Virus record (IMG/VR): IMGVR_UViG_3300042525_000085
Coordinates: 1-33,899 of that record
DNA length: 33,899 bases
Origin: a virus
Direction: 5' to 3' (one strand)
The notes beneath the pieces are model-generated. The model had not been told where the DNA came from. It did not search any database and saw only the letters and a list, made by a program, of their open reading frames with translations. Position numbers and translations under genes: made by a program. Positions 5,859 to 12,977 of the stretch are shown here, piece by piece. Within the stretch, counting starts at the first letter, position 1. Each line of letters opens with the position of its first letter.

Positions 5859-6105
5859 GAAAGAATACCTTAATCGTGTTGCAGAACTTGGCTGCATTAT
5901 TTGTCGTATGCCAGCAGAGATACACCACCTACGCACAGGAATGGGCCTAGGAATGAGAAACGATTATAAGAACGCAATACCACTATGCCCAACGCATCAT
6001 CGGACTGGTGGACACGGAGTAGCTTACCACGCAGGTCGGTTAGCATTTGAGTCCCAATTCGGGACAGAAATAGAATTATTAGAGAAAGTGAGAAGTTTAT
6101 TATGA
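5845..6105 (+). CDS. HNH nuclease-like protein, Ref/DUF968 type
   Basis: 86 residues from the ATG at 5845 (MTKAEKEYLNRVAELG). Zinc and HNH features are CIIC (Cys pair), AEIHHLRTG and the C-terminal LCPTHHRTGGHG; this spacing resembles the RecA-dependent nuclease Ref and DUF968 proteins that accompany ninB in lambdoid phages. An in-frame TTG at 5809 would lengthen it through the old ninB tail and is unlikely. The weak Shine-Dalgarno fits former coupling to ninB, now broken by the insertion. It ends in ATGA overlap with the next gene. Confidence 0.78.
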   Translation: MTKAEKEYLNRVAELGCIICRMPAEIHHLRTGMGLGMRNDYKNAIPLCPTHHRTGGHGVAYHAGRLAFESQFGTEIELLEKVRSLL

Positions 6106-6704
6106 TAGTTTTTCGTAAGAAAGTAGACGCATGGGTAGTAACAGCTAGGGATTCAGATTGCCAAATAATTCATATCGGTGATTACAAGACACAAGAAGAA
6201 GCCAAAGTAGCAGAACAAGCATATAGAGATAAGAAGTTAGCAGATTCATACGCTAAACAAGAAGCAAAGCTAGACAGACAAGCAAAAGAGATGGTTGCTA
6301 GATATAACGTCTACCTAGAGTTTTGTGTATTGCCTAAGACTTTGACTGACATGAAGCAACATTTAGATGCTGATAAGAATACTGCGTCTAATACAATTAA
6401 AAGTTTAATGGCCCGTGGCTATTTGAAAAGCATTGTCATTAGCGACACCAGTTCACGTAAGTATTATAGCTTTGTCACAATCAAGCTAATGAGTTACGAA
6501 GAAGCATTAGAGTACGTGTCACCAAGAAAATACAAAACCAAGGCTAGTGAAAATGAAGCAACAATACCTGGTGCAAGGGTAATTAACTTTGATGACAATA
6601 AATTGACCAAGCTATACATGAACCAACGTGCAATAGATAGGGCTAATATGAAGTCACCTAAGAACTATGTAAGCGGTGCTTTAATGTCAACGGCGGATTG
6701 GTAA
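6102..6704 (+). CDS. AP2-like plus winged-helix protein, putative regulator
   Basis: 200 residues. The first 40 look like an AP2-type DNA-binding domain (WVVTARDSD, then HIGDYKTQEEAKVAEQAY). A Lys/Glu/Ala-rich helix (about 42-65) leads to a winged-helix region (about 67-125): LPKTLTDMKQHLDADKNTAS, then IKSLMARGYLKS and a beta wing. Two DNA-binding modules and no catalytic motif suggest a transcription or replication regulator. It follows the HNH protein by ATGA and precedes a 77-aa gene by TAATG, so all three are probably co-translated. The domain calls are by eye. Confidence 0.6.
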   Translation: MIVFRKKVDAWVVTARDSDCQIIHIGDYKTQEEAKVAEQAYRDKKLADSYAKQEAKLDRQAKEMVARYNVYLEFCVLPKTLTDMKQHLDADKNTASNTIKSLMARGYLKSIVISDTSSRKYYSFVTIKLMSYEEALEYVSPRKYKTKASENEATIPGARVINFDDNKLTKLYMNQRAIDRANMKSPKNYVSGALMSTADW

Positions 6705-6937
6705 TGAGAGTTACTAGCGATGGTTCAAGCGCAAGCTACTATGAGTTGCCTAAAAATGCTAGTGAGTTGCAAGACTTAATTAGCGCAAAGAATATGAACG
6801 CACAGATAGGTGAGATATTTAGGGAGTGCTACAGGTATGGACAGGCATCACATTGTGACGAGATACGAGGCATTAAAAAAATTTTATTCTATGCCAATGC
6901 TGAGTTGAAAAGATTAGCCAGTCAAGATAACTCCTAA
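6704..6937 (+). CDS. Small phage protein, possibly DUF3310-like
   Basis: 77 residues from the ATG at 6704 (TAATG with the preceding stop); a TTG two codons upstream is less likely. The block YYELPKNASELQDLISAKNMN, the GEIFRECYRYG helix and IKKILFYANAELKRL at the end give a helical protein whose order recalls the small DUF3310 family of phages. I am not sure of this. Its last codons form the left arm of the hairpin at 6914-6945. Confidence 0.65.
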   Translation: MRVTSDGSSASYYELPKNASELQDLISAKNMNAQIGEIFRECYRYGQASHCDEIRGIKKILFYANAELKRLASQDNS

Positions 6938-6945
6938 CTGGCTAG
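6914..6945 (-). terminator. Hairpin ending the pqqA transcript
   Basis: Arms TTAGCCAGT (6914-6922) and ACTGGCTAG (6937-6945) form a 9-bp stem with one G-T pair and a 14-base loop. On the minus strand, just after the pqqA stop, it is followed by AATCTTTT. It may also act weakly for the rightward operon, whose last codons it overlaps. Confidence 0.5.
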
Positions 6946-6950
6946 TTAAA

Positions 6951-7022
6951 TCATTTATTCATTACGTACATAGTAACTTCAAAGCCAAAACGCATTTCTG
7001 TAGCTGCTGGTGTTGTCCACAT
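6951..7022 (-). CDS. pqqA: PqqA, pyrroloquinoline quinone precursor peptide
   Basis: 23 residues, the same length as Klebsiella PqqA. It begins MWTTPAATEMR and continues FGFEVTMY, ending VMNK. Family hallmarks all align without gaps: Met-Trp start, Pro5, Arg11, Gly13, then Glu15-Val-Thr-x-Tyr19. In known PQQ synthesis PqqD holds PqqA while the radical-SAM enzyme PqqE joins this Glu and Tyr; the pair is then excised and oxidised to PQQ, cofactor of periplasmic methanol and glucose dehydrogenases. AAGGA lies eight bases before the ATG. The gene stands alone, opposite in direction to its neighbours, with a dyad and promoter-like sites upstream and a hairpin after it. No pqqB-E is present, so host enzymes would be needed. 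Confidence 0.9.
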   Translation of the reverse strand: MWTTPAATEMRFGFEVTMYVMNK

Positions 7023-7045
7023 GATAGTAGTCCTTAATCTGTGAT

Positions 7046-7059
7046 AAGCAAGATTGCTT
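7046..7059. promoter_or_regulatory. Dyad upstream of pqqA
   Basis: AAGCAA-ga-TTGCTT, two perfect 6-base arms, centred about 30 bases upstream of the pqqA start. It could be an operator or, in RNA, a tight hairpin in the leader. Confidence 0.35.
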
Positions 7060-7094
7060 GTATGTAATAATGAACTGATTGTTACAGACTACAT

Positions 7095-7124
7095 ATAGTA
7101 AAAACCATTAAATAATAGGAACAA
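7095..7124 (-). promoter_or_regulatory. Possible promoter of pqqA
   Basis: Minus strand: TTGTTC (7124-7119), an 18-base spacer, then TACTAT (7100-7095), about 73 bases before the ATG. The -35 overlaps the Shine-Dalgarno of the divergent methyltransferase gene. Weak match; offered because a lone antisense gene needs its own promoter. Confidence 0.3.
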
Positions 7125-7125
7125 C

Positions 7126-7878
7126 ATGATTGATTTAAGATTAGGTGATTGCTTAGAAGTAATGAAGGCTATACCTAATGGAAGCATAGATGCAATTATT
7201 GCAGACCCACCATACGGCACTACTGCTTGCAAATGGGATAGCGTTATACCTTTTGAGCCTATGTGGGCAGAGTTAAAGCGCATTATTAAACCAAATGGTG
7301 CAATTGTTTTGTTTGGTCAAGAGCCATTTAGCAGCGCTTTGCGTATGAGTAACATCAAGAATTATAAATATGATTGGGTATGGGATAAAAAAATACCAAG
7401 CGGAATGAGTTATGCAAGGTATCAACCAATGCGTCAGCATGAATGTATTCTTGTATTTTGTGCAGGTAAAACTATTTATAATGCACAAGTTACATTAAGA
7501 GATAAGCCAATTAAAAAAGGTGGAAATAAATTTAGCGAAACAGCGCCTATTGCAGCTTGTAAAAATAATGTTACTTTTAAAAAAATTTATACAACAAAAC
7601 AACCAACATCAATCATACAGTTTGATAAAATAAGAAAAGGTAGCGTACATCCTACACAAAAGCCAGTAGCATTGCTTGAATACTTAATTAAAACTTACAC
7701 TCAAGAAAACGAAACTGTATTAGATTTTACAATGGGAAGCGGAACAACTGGCGTTGCTTGTAAAAATCTTAATCGCAATTTTATAGGCATTGAGTTAGAT
7801 GAAAACTATTTTAATATAGCAAAAGCACGTATTGGTGATATATTGACGCAAAGTAAAGGATATGATATAGTCACGTAA
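7126..7878 (+). CDS. Site-specific DNA methyltransferase (N4/N6, DPPY type)
   Basis: 250 residues, beta-class order: catalytic motif ADPPYG at residues 26-31 first, S-adenosylmethionine-binding motif FTMGSGTTGVACKNLNRNF around residue 200 last. Between them lie the expected FGQEPFSS and HPTQKPVALLEYLI blocks. These enzymes methylate the amino group of adenine or cytosine in a short DNA site. No restriction gene is adjacent, so it is an orphan, probably protective or regulatory. AGGA lies five bases before the ATG. It is AT-rich like the MT-A70 gene. Confidence 0.92.
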   Translation: MIDLRLGDCLEVMKAIPNGSIDAIIADPPYGTTACKWDSVIPFEPMWAELKRIIKPNGAIVLFGQEPFSSALRMSNIKNYKYDWVWDKKIPSGMSYARYQPMRQHECILVFCAGKTIYNAQVTLRDKPIKKGGNKFSETAPIAACKNNVTFKKIYTTKQPTSIIQFDKIRKGSVHPTQKPVALLEYLIKTYTQENETVLDFTMGSGTTGVACKNLNRNFIGIELDENYFNIAKARIGDILTQSKGYDIVT

Positions 7879-7962
7879 AGATTTATAGTAGTGCGATTTT
7901 GCATTACTTTTTTATTTTAGCGACAGTACATCGCTAGAAAGCAATCACAGCCCCCCAGACGT

Positions 7963-8007
7963 GGTAGGGTAGACTCCGAGGCAGTCTAGTTGCGAGAGCC
8001 TCCTACT
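7963..8007 (+). ncRNA. Leader RNA with H-type pseudoknot potential before the late genes
   Basis: Hairpin TAGACT/AGTCTA (7970-7975 with 7983-7988) has loop CCGAGGC. Its GAGGC (7978-7982) is exactly complementary to GCCTC at 7998-8002. An outer pairing GTAGG/CCTAC (7964-7968 with 8002-8006) competes at one base. Five to six T's follow (8007-8011), then AAGGA and the ATG at 8022. A further hairpin (TAGCGA/TCGCTA) lies upstream at 7918-7935. The 143-base gap contains no gene that I can find. Confidence 0.55.
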
Positions 8008-8021
8008 TTTTAAGGATAGTT

Positions 8022-8390
8022 ATGGGCTTATTGGACATTAAAGAAGGTATCGTATCTGTTAAAGAGAACGACTCAAACACAGAAAATGCCATTAAGAACT
8101 ATTCTCTTGGGCCATTAAACCCAGACTTACCTAACAAAGAATACTGGTCAAAGATGGCCAAGTCATTCCGAATCACTCCAGACGAAGCTAAACGTCAACG
8201 CTGCGGTAACTGCGAATACTACGAAAATACTCCATCCATGTTTGAAATGATGGAAGAAATCCCATTAAACAAATACGACTTATACGATGGTCAAGCACAG
8301 CGTGGCTACTGTCATAAGCTAGACTTTATTTGTCATAACTCTCGTCTATGTTCTGTATGGGAAGAAAAAGAATTTGAGATGGAGGATTAA
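8022..8390 (+). CDS. Cysteine-rich phage protein, probable metal or Fe-S site
   Basis: 122 residues. The C-terminal half has clustered cysteines: RCGNCEYY (C-x2-C), then GYCHKLDFIC (C-x6-C) and RLC. This layout is common in small podophage proteins encoded just before the packaging genes and resembles high-potential iron-sulfur or zinc sites. The N-terminal half is polar (EGIVSVKENDSNTENA). Good AAGGA before the ATG. First gene of the late block, behind the structured leader. Function not known to me. Confidence 0.7.
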   Translation: MGLLDIKEGIVSVKENDSNTENAIKNYSLGPLNPDLPNKEYWSKMAKSFRITPDEAKRQRCGNCEYYENTPSMFEMMEEIPLNKYDLYDGQAQRGYCHKLDFICHNSRLCSVWEEKEFEMED

Positions 8391-8392
8391 TT

Positions 8393-8560
8393 ATGCGTAA
8401 TATGGATAAGATTGCAGCAAAGATTGGCAAAGTAATGGGCGAGTATAAAGACAAAGAGTTACATTCAGGCAAAGGTGGCAAGGTCGTTAAGAATCCTAAA
8501 CAGGCTATTGCTATTGCTTTATCTGAAGCTGGTGTAGCTAAGAAGAAAGGCAAAAAATAA
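8393..8560 (+). CDS. Small basic protein, DUF6496-like
   Basis: 55 residues. KVMGEYKDKELHSGKGG followed by NPKQAIAIALSEAG matches the short DUF6496 pattern (a helix, a Lys/Gly turn, then QAIAIALSEAG) seen in bacteria and phages. The end is very basic (KKKGKK). It begins two bases after the previous stop with GGAGG upstream. The first 13 residues (MRNMDKIAAKIGK) resemble those of the following gene, suggesting a partial duplication. Likely nucleic-acid binding, by charge only. Confidence 0.75.
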   Translation: MRNMDKIAAKIGKVMGEYKDKELHSGKGGKVVKNPKQAIAIALSEAGVAKKKGKK

Positions 8561-8703
8561 TGCGTGACATGAACAAAATTGCTGAAAAGATGGACAAACT
8601 CTGGTCAGGTGGCAAGTTCCGTACGGTCAAACCTACAAAGACACAAGAAACATATAAAACTATTGATGCGGAAATGGCTAAATTTGCTAAAGGCAAAAAA
8701 TAA
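8560..8703 (+). CDS. Small basic protein, paralogous N-terminus to its neighbour
   Basis: 47 residues in TAATG overlap with the previous gene. It starts MRDMNKIAEKMDKL and ends FAKGKK, close to the start and end of the 55-aa neighbour. Its middle (SGGKFRTVKPTKTQETYKT) differs and lacks the QAIAIAL helix. Basic overall. Function unknown; the shared ends suggest duplication followed by divergence. Confidence 0.65.
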   Translation: MRDMNKIAEKMDKLWSGGKFRTVKPTKTQETYKTIDAEMAKFAKGKK

Positions 8704-8709
8704 TCAAGA

Positions 8710-8790
8710 ATGAACGACCATTGGGCAATAATACTATTAGCTGTAATAGCTAACTTAACACTCGTTATAAACGCAATACATCATTGGTAA
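8710..8790 (+). CDS. Very short membrane peptide, 26 aa
   Basis: MNDHWAIILLAVIANLTLVI then NAIHHW: one hydrophobic segment (residues 5-21) flanked by His/Trp. It fills the gap between two real genes and is in the same direction, but only a weak purine stretch precedes the ATG. Coding status is likely but not certain; a chance ORF of 27 codons is possible. Confidence 0.45.
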   Translation: MNDHWAIILLAVIANLTLVINAIHHW

Positions 8791-8794
8791 CACT

Positions 8795-9208
8795 ATGACA
8801 ACTTGGGATGATTACGTTAAAAAAGTAATGACAAAGCAACCAGCTAGTTCTGGTGGATTACAAGCGTCTAATTATCCTGCGCCATATGGCTTACGTGCAT
8901 TTATGTTATCTAATGGCAGTTATGGTGGGCAAATGATGCCTAAGACTACAGGTTGGATGGGTGAAATACCATCGCTACAAGGTGGTTCTATTACAGAATA
9001 CTCATTAGGTGGCAATACACCTTCTGAACCATTTTATCCTATGGTCACAGAAAACATGACATCACCAATGATTCGCAATTTACAAAACTTAGAAGCTGGC
9101 TTGTTATCTGAAAGAAGTCCTGAAGCTGAACAATTAAAACGTAACGCATATAATGAATACTTGAGAAAAAAATCATTAGGTCAATCAGCATTTAAAGATT
9201 ACAACTAA
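8795..9208 (+). CDS. Hypothetical protein upstream of terminase
   Basis: 137 residues, Gly/Ser/Pro-rich (QASNYPAPYGLRAFM, then SNGSYGGQMMPKTTGWMGEI), with a helical C-terminal quarter (NLQNLEAGLLSERSPEAEQL). Such composition suggests a structural or assembly protein. No family recognised. A short GGGT/ACCC hairpin (9220-9231) lies between this gene and the terminase start. Confidence 0.65.
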   Translation: MTTWDDYVKKVMTKQPASSGGLQASNYPAPYGLRAFMLSNGSYGGQMMPKTTGWMGEIPSLQGGSITEYSLGGNTPSEPFYPMVTENMTSPMIRNLQNLEAGLLSERSPEAEQLKRNAYNEYLRKKSLGQSAFKDYN

Positions 9209-9250
9209 CATTAACAACAGGGTGACCACCCATTATGGAGTCACATAAAC

Positions 9251-9553
9251 ATGGCAGAAATAACAGAAACAAACCCAAGAGGTGCAGGTGCGCCATTAGG
9301 CAACCAAAACTCTAGTAAAAACAATCGTTTGTGGGCTGAAACAATTAAGCGAGTTGTAGTACAAGGCGATGGTGAAACATTACGCAGAGTAGCAGAGGCT
9401 TTAATACTAAAAGCACAAGAGGGTGACATAGCTGCTATAAGAGAATTAGGCGATAGACTTGATGGCAAGTCAGTAGCAACAACAGAGTTAAGCGGTGCTG
9501 ATGGTAAAGATTTAGTCATTAATGTAATAACAGGCATAGATGACAACAGTTAG
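9251..9553 (+). CDS. terS: Terminase small subunit-like protein
   Basis: 100 residues. Starts with the RGAGAPLGNQNS turn that marks many small phage DNA-binding packaging proteins, followed by helices WAETIKRVVVQGDGETLRRV and AEALILKAQEGDIAAIREL, which look like a compact helix-turn-helix and oligomerisation core. It overlaps the large terminase gene by 14 bases, the usual order. TerS recognises the viral DNA and stimulates the large subunit. GGAG lies nine bases before the ATG. Confidence 0.75.
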   Translation: MAEITETNPRGAGAPLGNQNSSKNNRLWAETIKRVVVQGDGETLRRVAEALILKAQEGDIAAIRELGDRLDGKSVATTELSGADGKDLVINVITGIDDNS

Positions 9554-10799
9554 CACAGGGTATCAGCCACGTGACCCACAGAATGAAATACACAGGGCAG
9601 TAAGGGATAATCGGTTTGTAGTATGTGTAGCGCACCGGAGGATGGGTAAGACGGTAGCAGCTATAAACCAGCTTATACATAGTGCGTTAAATAATAAGCA
9701 GGCAAACCCACGTTACTCTTACATTGCCCCAACGTACTCTCAAGCCAAGCGAGTCGCATTTGATTACCTAGTAGAGTTCACAAGACCATTAGGTGCAACA
9801 GTAAACATCGCTGAGTTACGAGTAGACTTTATGGGCAGACGTATCAGCCTGTATGGTAGTGAGAATGGTGACAGCTTACGAGGCCAGTATTTTGATGGCG
9901 TAGTGCTAGATGAGATTGGTGACCAAAACCCAAAGATATGGAATGAGATTATCAGGCCAGCTTTAGCGGATAGAAAAGGTTACTGCTTATTTATAGGCAC
10001 ACCAAAAGGCAACAACCATTTTAAAGAGTTTAGAGATAGAGCCGAAACAGCAGAGGGTTGGAAGCTGCTAGAGTTCAAGGCAAGTCAAACAGGTTTAATA
10101 GATGCACAAGAATTGTCATCAGCCAAGAACGAGATGGGTGAAGACAAATACATTCAAGAGTTTGAGTGTAGCTTTGATTCACCGGTAGAAGGTAGTTACT
10201 ACGGCAAGCTAATGAACGAGGCTGAAGAAGCTAATCGCATTGGTGTAGTGCCTAGAGATGACTTAAGCAATACGTTTACTGCTTGGGATTTAGGTATGTC
10301 TGATAGCACCAGCATTTGGGTGGCACAAGTAGTAGGTAAAGAAGTAAGGCTAGTGGACTACGTAGAGAATCACAGTCAATCGCTAGAGTGGTATGTAAAC
10401 TGGCTACGTGATAACAACTGGCACAAGGCCACACACATATTGCCACATGACGTTGAAGTAAGAGAACTAGGAACTGGTAGGTCACGTAAAGAGATGTTGA
10501 TGGAGTCAGGGCTTGAGATAATCATAGCACCTAAACTATCAGTAGCAGATGGGATACAATCAGTTAGGCGTTTATTACCTAGATGCTGGTTTAATAAAGA
10601 AACAACAAAGCAAGGCATTGACTGTCTAAGAAACTATAGACGAGTGTATGATGAAAAGCGTAACGTGTTCTTTGACACACCATTACACGACTTTGCGTCA
10701 CACGGATCAGATGCTTTCAGATATTTAGCAGTAGGCTTAAACGAACCTGATTCGTCATGGACTCAGCCACTTAACGTAAATACTAAATGGGTAGTGTAA
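9540..10799 (+). CDS. terL: Terminase large subunit
   Basis: 419 residues. ATPase motifs: Walker A HRRMGKT (32-38), Walker B VVLDE (121-125), coupling motif GTPKGNN (153-159). The nuclease half starts around TAWDLGMSDSTSIW, giving the first catalytic Asp; later acidic residues include HDVEV and the C-terminal SDAFRYL region. TerL pumps DNA into the procapsid through the portal and cuts it. Length is normal. The start overlaps terS; the portal gene follows directly. From sequence alone I cannot say whether packaging is headful or uses a fixed site. Confidence 0.96.
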   Translation: MTTVSTGYQPRDPQNEIHRAVRDNRFVVCVAHRRMGKTVAAINQLIHSALNNKQANPRYSYIAPTYSQAKRVAFDYLVEFTRPLGATVNIAELRVDFMGRRISLYGSENGDSLRGQYFDGVVLDEIGDQNPKIWNEIIRPALADRKGYCLFIGTPKGNNHFKEFRDRAETAEGWKLLEFKASQTGLIDAQELSSAKNEMGEDKYIQEFECSFDSPVEGSYYGKLMNEAEEANRIGVVPRDDLSNTFTAWDLGMSDSTSIWVAQVVGKEVRLVDYVENHSQSLEWYVNWLRDNNWHKATHILPHDVEVRELGTGRSRKEMLMESGLEIIIAPKLSVADGIQSVRRLLPRCWFNKETTKQGIDCLRNYRRVYDEKRNVFFDTPLHDFASHGSDAFRYLAVGLNEPDSSWTQPLNVNTKWVV

Positions 10800-10801
10800 A
10801 T

Positions 10802-12976
10802 ATGGATGAATTAGAACTAAAGACGATTATCTCCACAGAGATTGACAACTCCATCGGTTACTTGGAAACAGAAACCGTTGAAGACCGTGCCACCTCTATG
10901 GACTTTTACCTACGTAAGCCTTATGGCAACGAGGTAGAAGGTAAGTCATCAATAGTTACTGGGGAAGTCGCTGAAGCAGTAGACGGTGCATTACCTCAAC
11001 TAATCCGTGTTTTCACGTCTAGCGAAGACGCTGTGCGTTTTGAGGCTACTAAAGATGGTGGCGATGAGTTCGCTGACCAAGCGTCTGATGTAGCCAACTG
11101 GGTATTCTACAAGCAGAACGATGGCTTCTTAATCATGCACAACTGGTTCAAGGATGCCTTGATGCAGAAAGTCGGTGTGGTTAAGGCTTACTGGTCTGAA
11201 GAGAAAGACATCACAAAAGAAACCTACGAAGGTTTGACTGATGATGAACTCACCATGCTAATGATGAATGATGAGTTTGAGATACTAGAACAAGAAACAT
11301 TGACAGATATGCGTGAAGGTATGCCTATGGTTACTACGCACAACGTCAAAATTAAACGTACTAAAGACAAGTCCAAGATTGTTGTAGAGAACGTACCACC
11401 TGAAGAATTCCTGATTGATAAACGTGCAAGGTCTATCCAAGACGCACAGTTTGTAGCACACCGTAAACGTATTGCCCGTGGTGAATTGATTGCTATGGGT
11501 TACGACAAAGACGTTGTAATGAACATCCCAGTAGGTGACCGCCTAACATACAGTCCAGAGATATTGGCACGTTACTCACAAGGCGAGATACCACAGGACA
11601 TTGTAGACGTAGATGACGCAATGCAAGAAGTTGAAATATTTGAGTGCTACATCAAAGTAGACATGAACAAGTCTGGCTTGCTTGAGTTACGCAGAGTTAT
11701 GTACGCAAACAACACAATCTTGGATGACGAAGACTGTGACTATGTGCCTTTCCACTCTGTATGCCCATTCCCAATCCCACATAAATTCTTTGGTCAATCA
11801 TTATCTGACCGCACGATGGACTTGCAACTAATCAAGTCTACAATCATGCGTCAAATGCTAGACAACTTGTACCTAACTAACAACTACCGTGTTGGTGCAG
11901 TAGAAGGCCAAGTAAACCTAGATGACTTGCTAACATCAACTGCTGGCGGTGTAGTACGTATTAAGAACGCAGGTGCTATTGTGCCTATGACTGTTCAATC
12001 TACAGCATCACAATCATTCCCTATGATGGAATACTTGGATGGCGTACAAGCTAAACGTACTGGCGTTAGCGACATGCAACAAGGCTTAGACCCAAATGTA
12101 TTGCAGAACGTATCAGCCACAGCAGTAGCGGCAATGACACAGCAATCAACCGGCAAGCTAGAACTAATAGCACGTATATTTGCTGAAACAGGTGTTAAAT
12201 CATTGTTTAAAGGTATCTTGCATTTAATGTGCAAATACCAAAATTCAGTACAGACAGCACGAATTCACAATAGCTACGTACAGTTTGACCCACGCGAATG
12301 GGATACAGAATACAACGTAACTATTAACGTAGGTTTGGGTAACGGTAATAGACAAGAACAAATAGCCATGCTACAAATGATACTTGCCAAACAAGAACAA
12401 ATCATTCAGCAATATGGGCCAACCAATCCACTTGTTTCCGTTACCCAATACCGTAAGACACTTGGTCGCATGATTGAGATGGCTGGCTTTAAAGACACGA
12501 CTTCATTCTTGAACGAGGTTACACCTGAAGTTGAACAAGGCATCCAGCAACAAGCAGCACAGGCAGCACAAGGTCAATCAGACCCAACAGCTATCTTTGC
12601 TGAAGTTGAGAAAATGAAAGCGCAACTACAAGCACAGACAGCACAAGCTAAGATGCAAGCAGAACAAGCTAAACAACAAGCACAGATACAACTAGCGTCA
12701 GAGAAACTACAAAGTGACCGTGAACAGGCAATGGCTGACATCGCTATGAAGCAAGCTGAGTTGTCAATGCAAGAAGAAAAAGCAGCACTAGAGATTGAGA
12801 TGCAACGAGTTAAACTTGTGCAAGACGAAGCAATGGCTGACCGTAAGCAATCATTAGAAGAACGCAAACAAGTTGTAGCAGAGTTAGAAATGGTAAGCCA
12901 AAGTCTAAACGACATCACAGATGTTGAGATAGCTAAAGCTGAATTATCTAATCTATTAGCACAGTTGAGGGAATAG
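10802..12976 (+). CDS. Portal protein (head-to-tail connector)
   Basis: 724 residues from the ATG at 10802; an in-frame ATG at 10787 overlaps terL and adds five residues. It has the long podovirus portal pattern: VTGEVAEAVDGALPQLIRVF near residue 50, NVPPEEFLIDKRARS near 200, PFPIPHKFFGQSL near 325, then DNLYLTNNYR. The last 140 residues are Gln/Ala/Glu/Lys-rich coiled coil, like the barrel helices of P22-type portals. Twelve copies form the ring that TerL docks on and through which DNA passes. Confidence 0.92.
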   Translation: MDELELKTIISTEIDNSIGYLETETVEDRATSMDFYLRKPYGNEVEGKSSIVTGEVAEAVDGALPQLIRVFTSSEDAVRFEATKDGGDEFADQASDVANWVFYKQNDGFLIMHNWFKDALMQKVGVVKAYWSEEKDITKETYEGLTDDELTMLMMNDEFEILEQETLTDMREGMPMVTTHNVKIKRTKDKSKIVVENVPPEEFLIDKRARSIQDAQFVAHRKRIARGELIAMGYDKDVVMNIPVGDRLTYSPEILARYSQGEIPQDIVDVDDAMQEVEIFECYIKVDMNKSGLLELRRVMYANNTILDDEDCDYVPFHSVCPFPIPHKFFGQSLSDRTMDLQLIKSTIMRQMLDNLYLTNNYRVGAVEGQVNLDDLLTSTAGGVVRIKNAGAIVPMTVQSTASQSFPMMEYLDGVQAKRTGVSDMQQGLDPNVLQNVSATAVAAMTQQSTGKLELIARIFAETGVKSLFKGILHLMCKYQNSVQTARIHNSYVQFDPREWDTEYNVTINVGLGNGNRQEQIAMLQMILAKQEQIIQQYGPTNPLVSVTQYRKTLGRMIEMAGFKDTTSFLNEVTPEVEQGIQQQAAQAAQGQSDPTAIFAEVEKMKAQLQAQTAQAKMQAEQAKQQAQIQLASEKLQSDREQAMADIAMKQAELSMQEEKAALEIEMQRVKLVQDEAMADRKQSLEERKQVVAELEMVSQSLNDITDVEIAKAELSNLLAQLRE

Positions 12977-12977
12977 T

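Noticed and set aside
7879-8021. tRNA gene in the gap before the late operon
   Set aside because: No cloverleaf with T-loop or acceptor end; the pairing fits a pseudoknot instead.
9220-9231. GGGT/ACCC hairpin before terS as a cos or pac site
   Set aside because: Only four base pairs and no repeated or cohesive-end features; not enough to call a packaging site.
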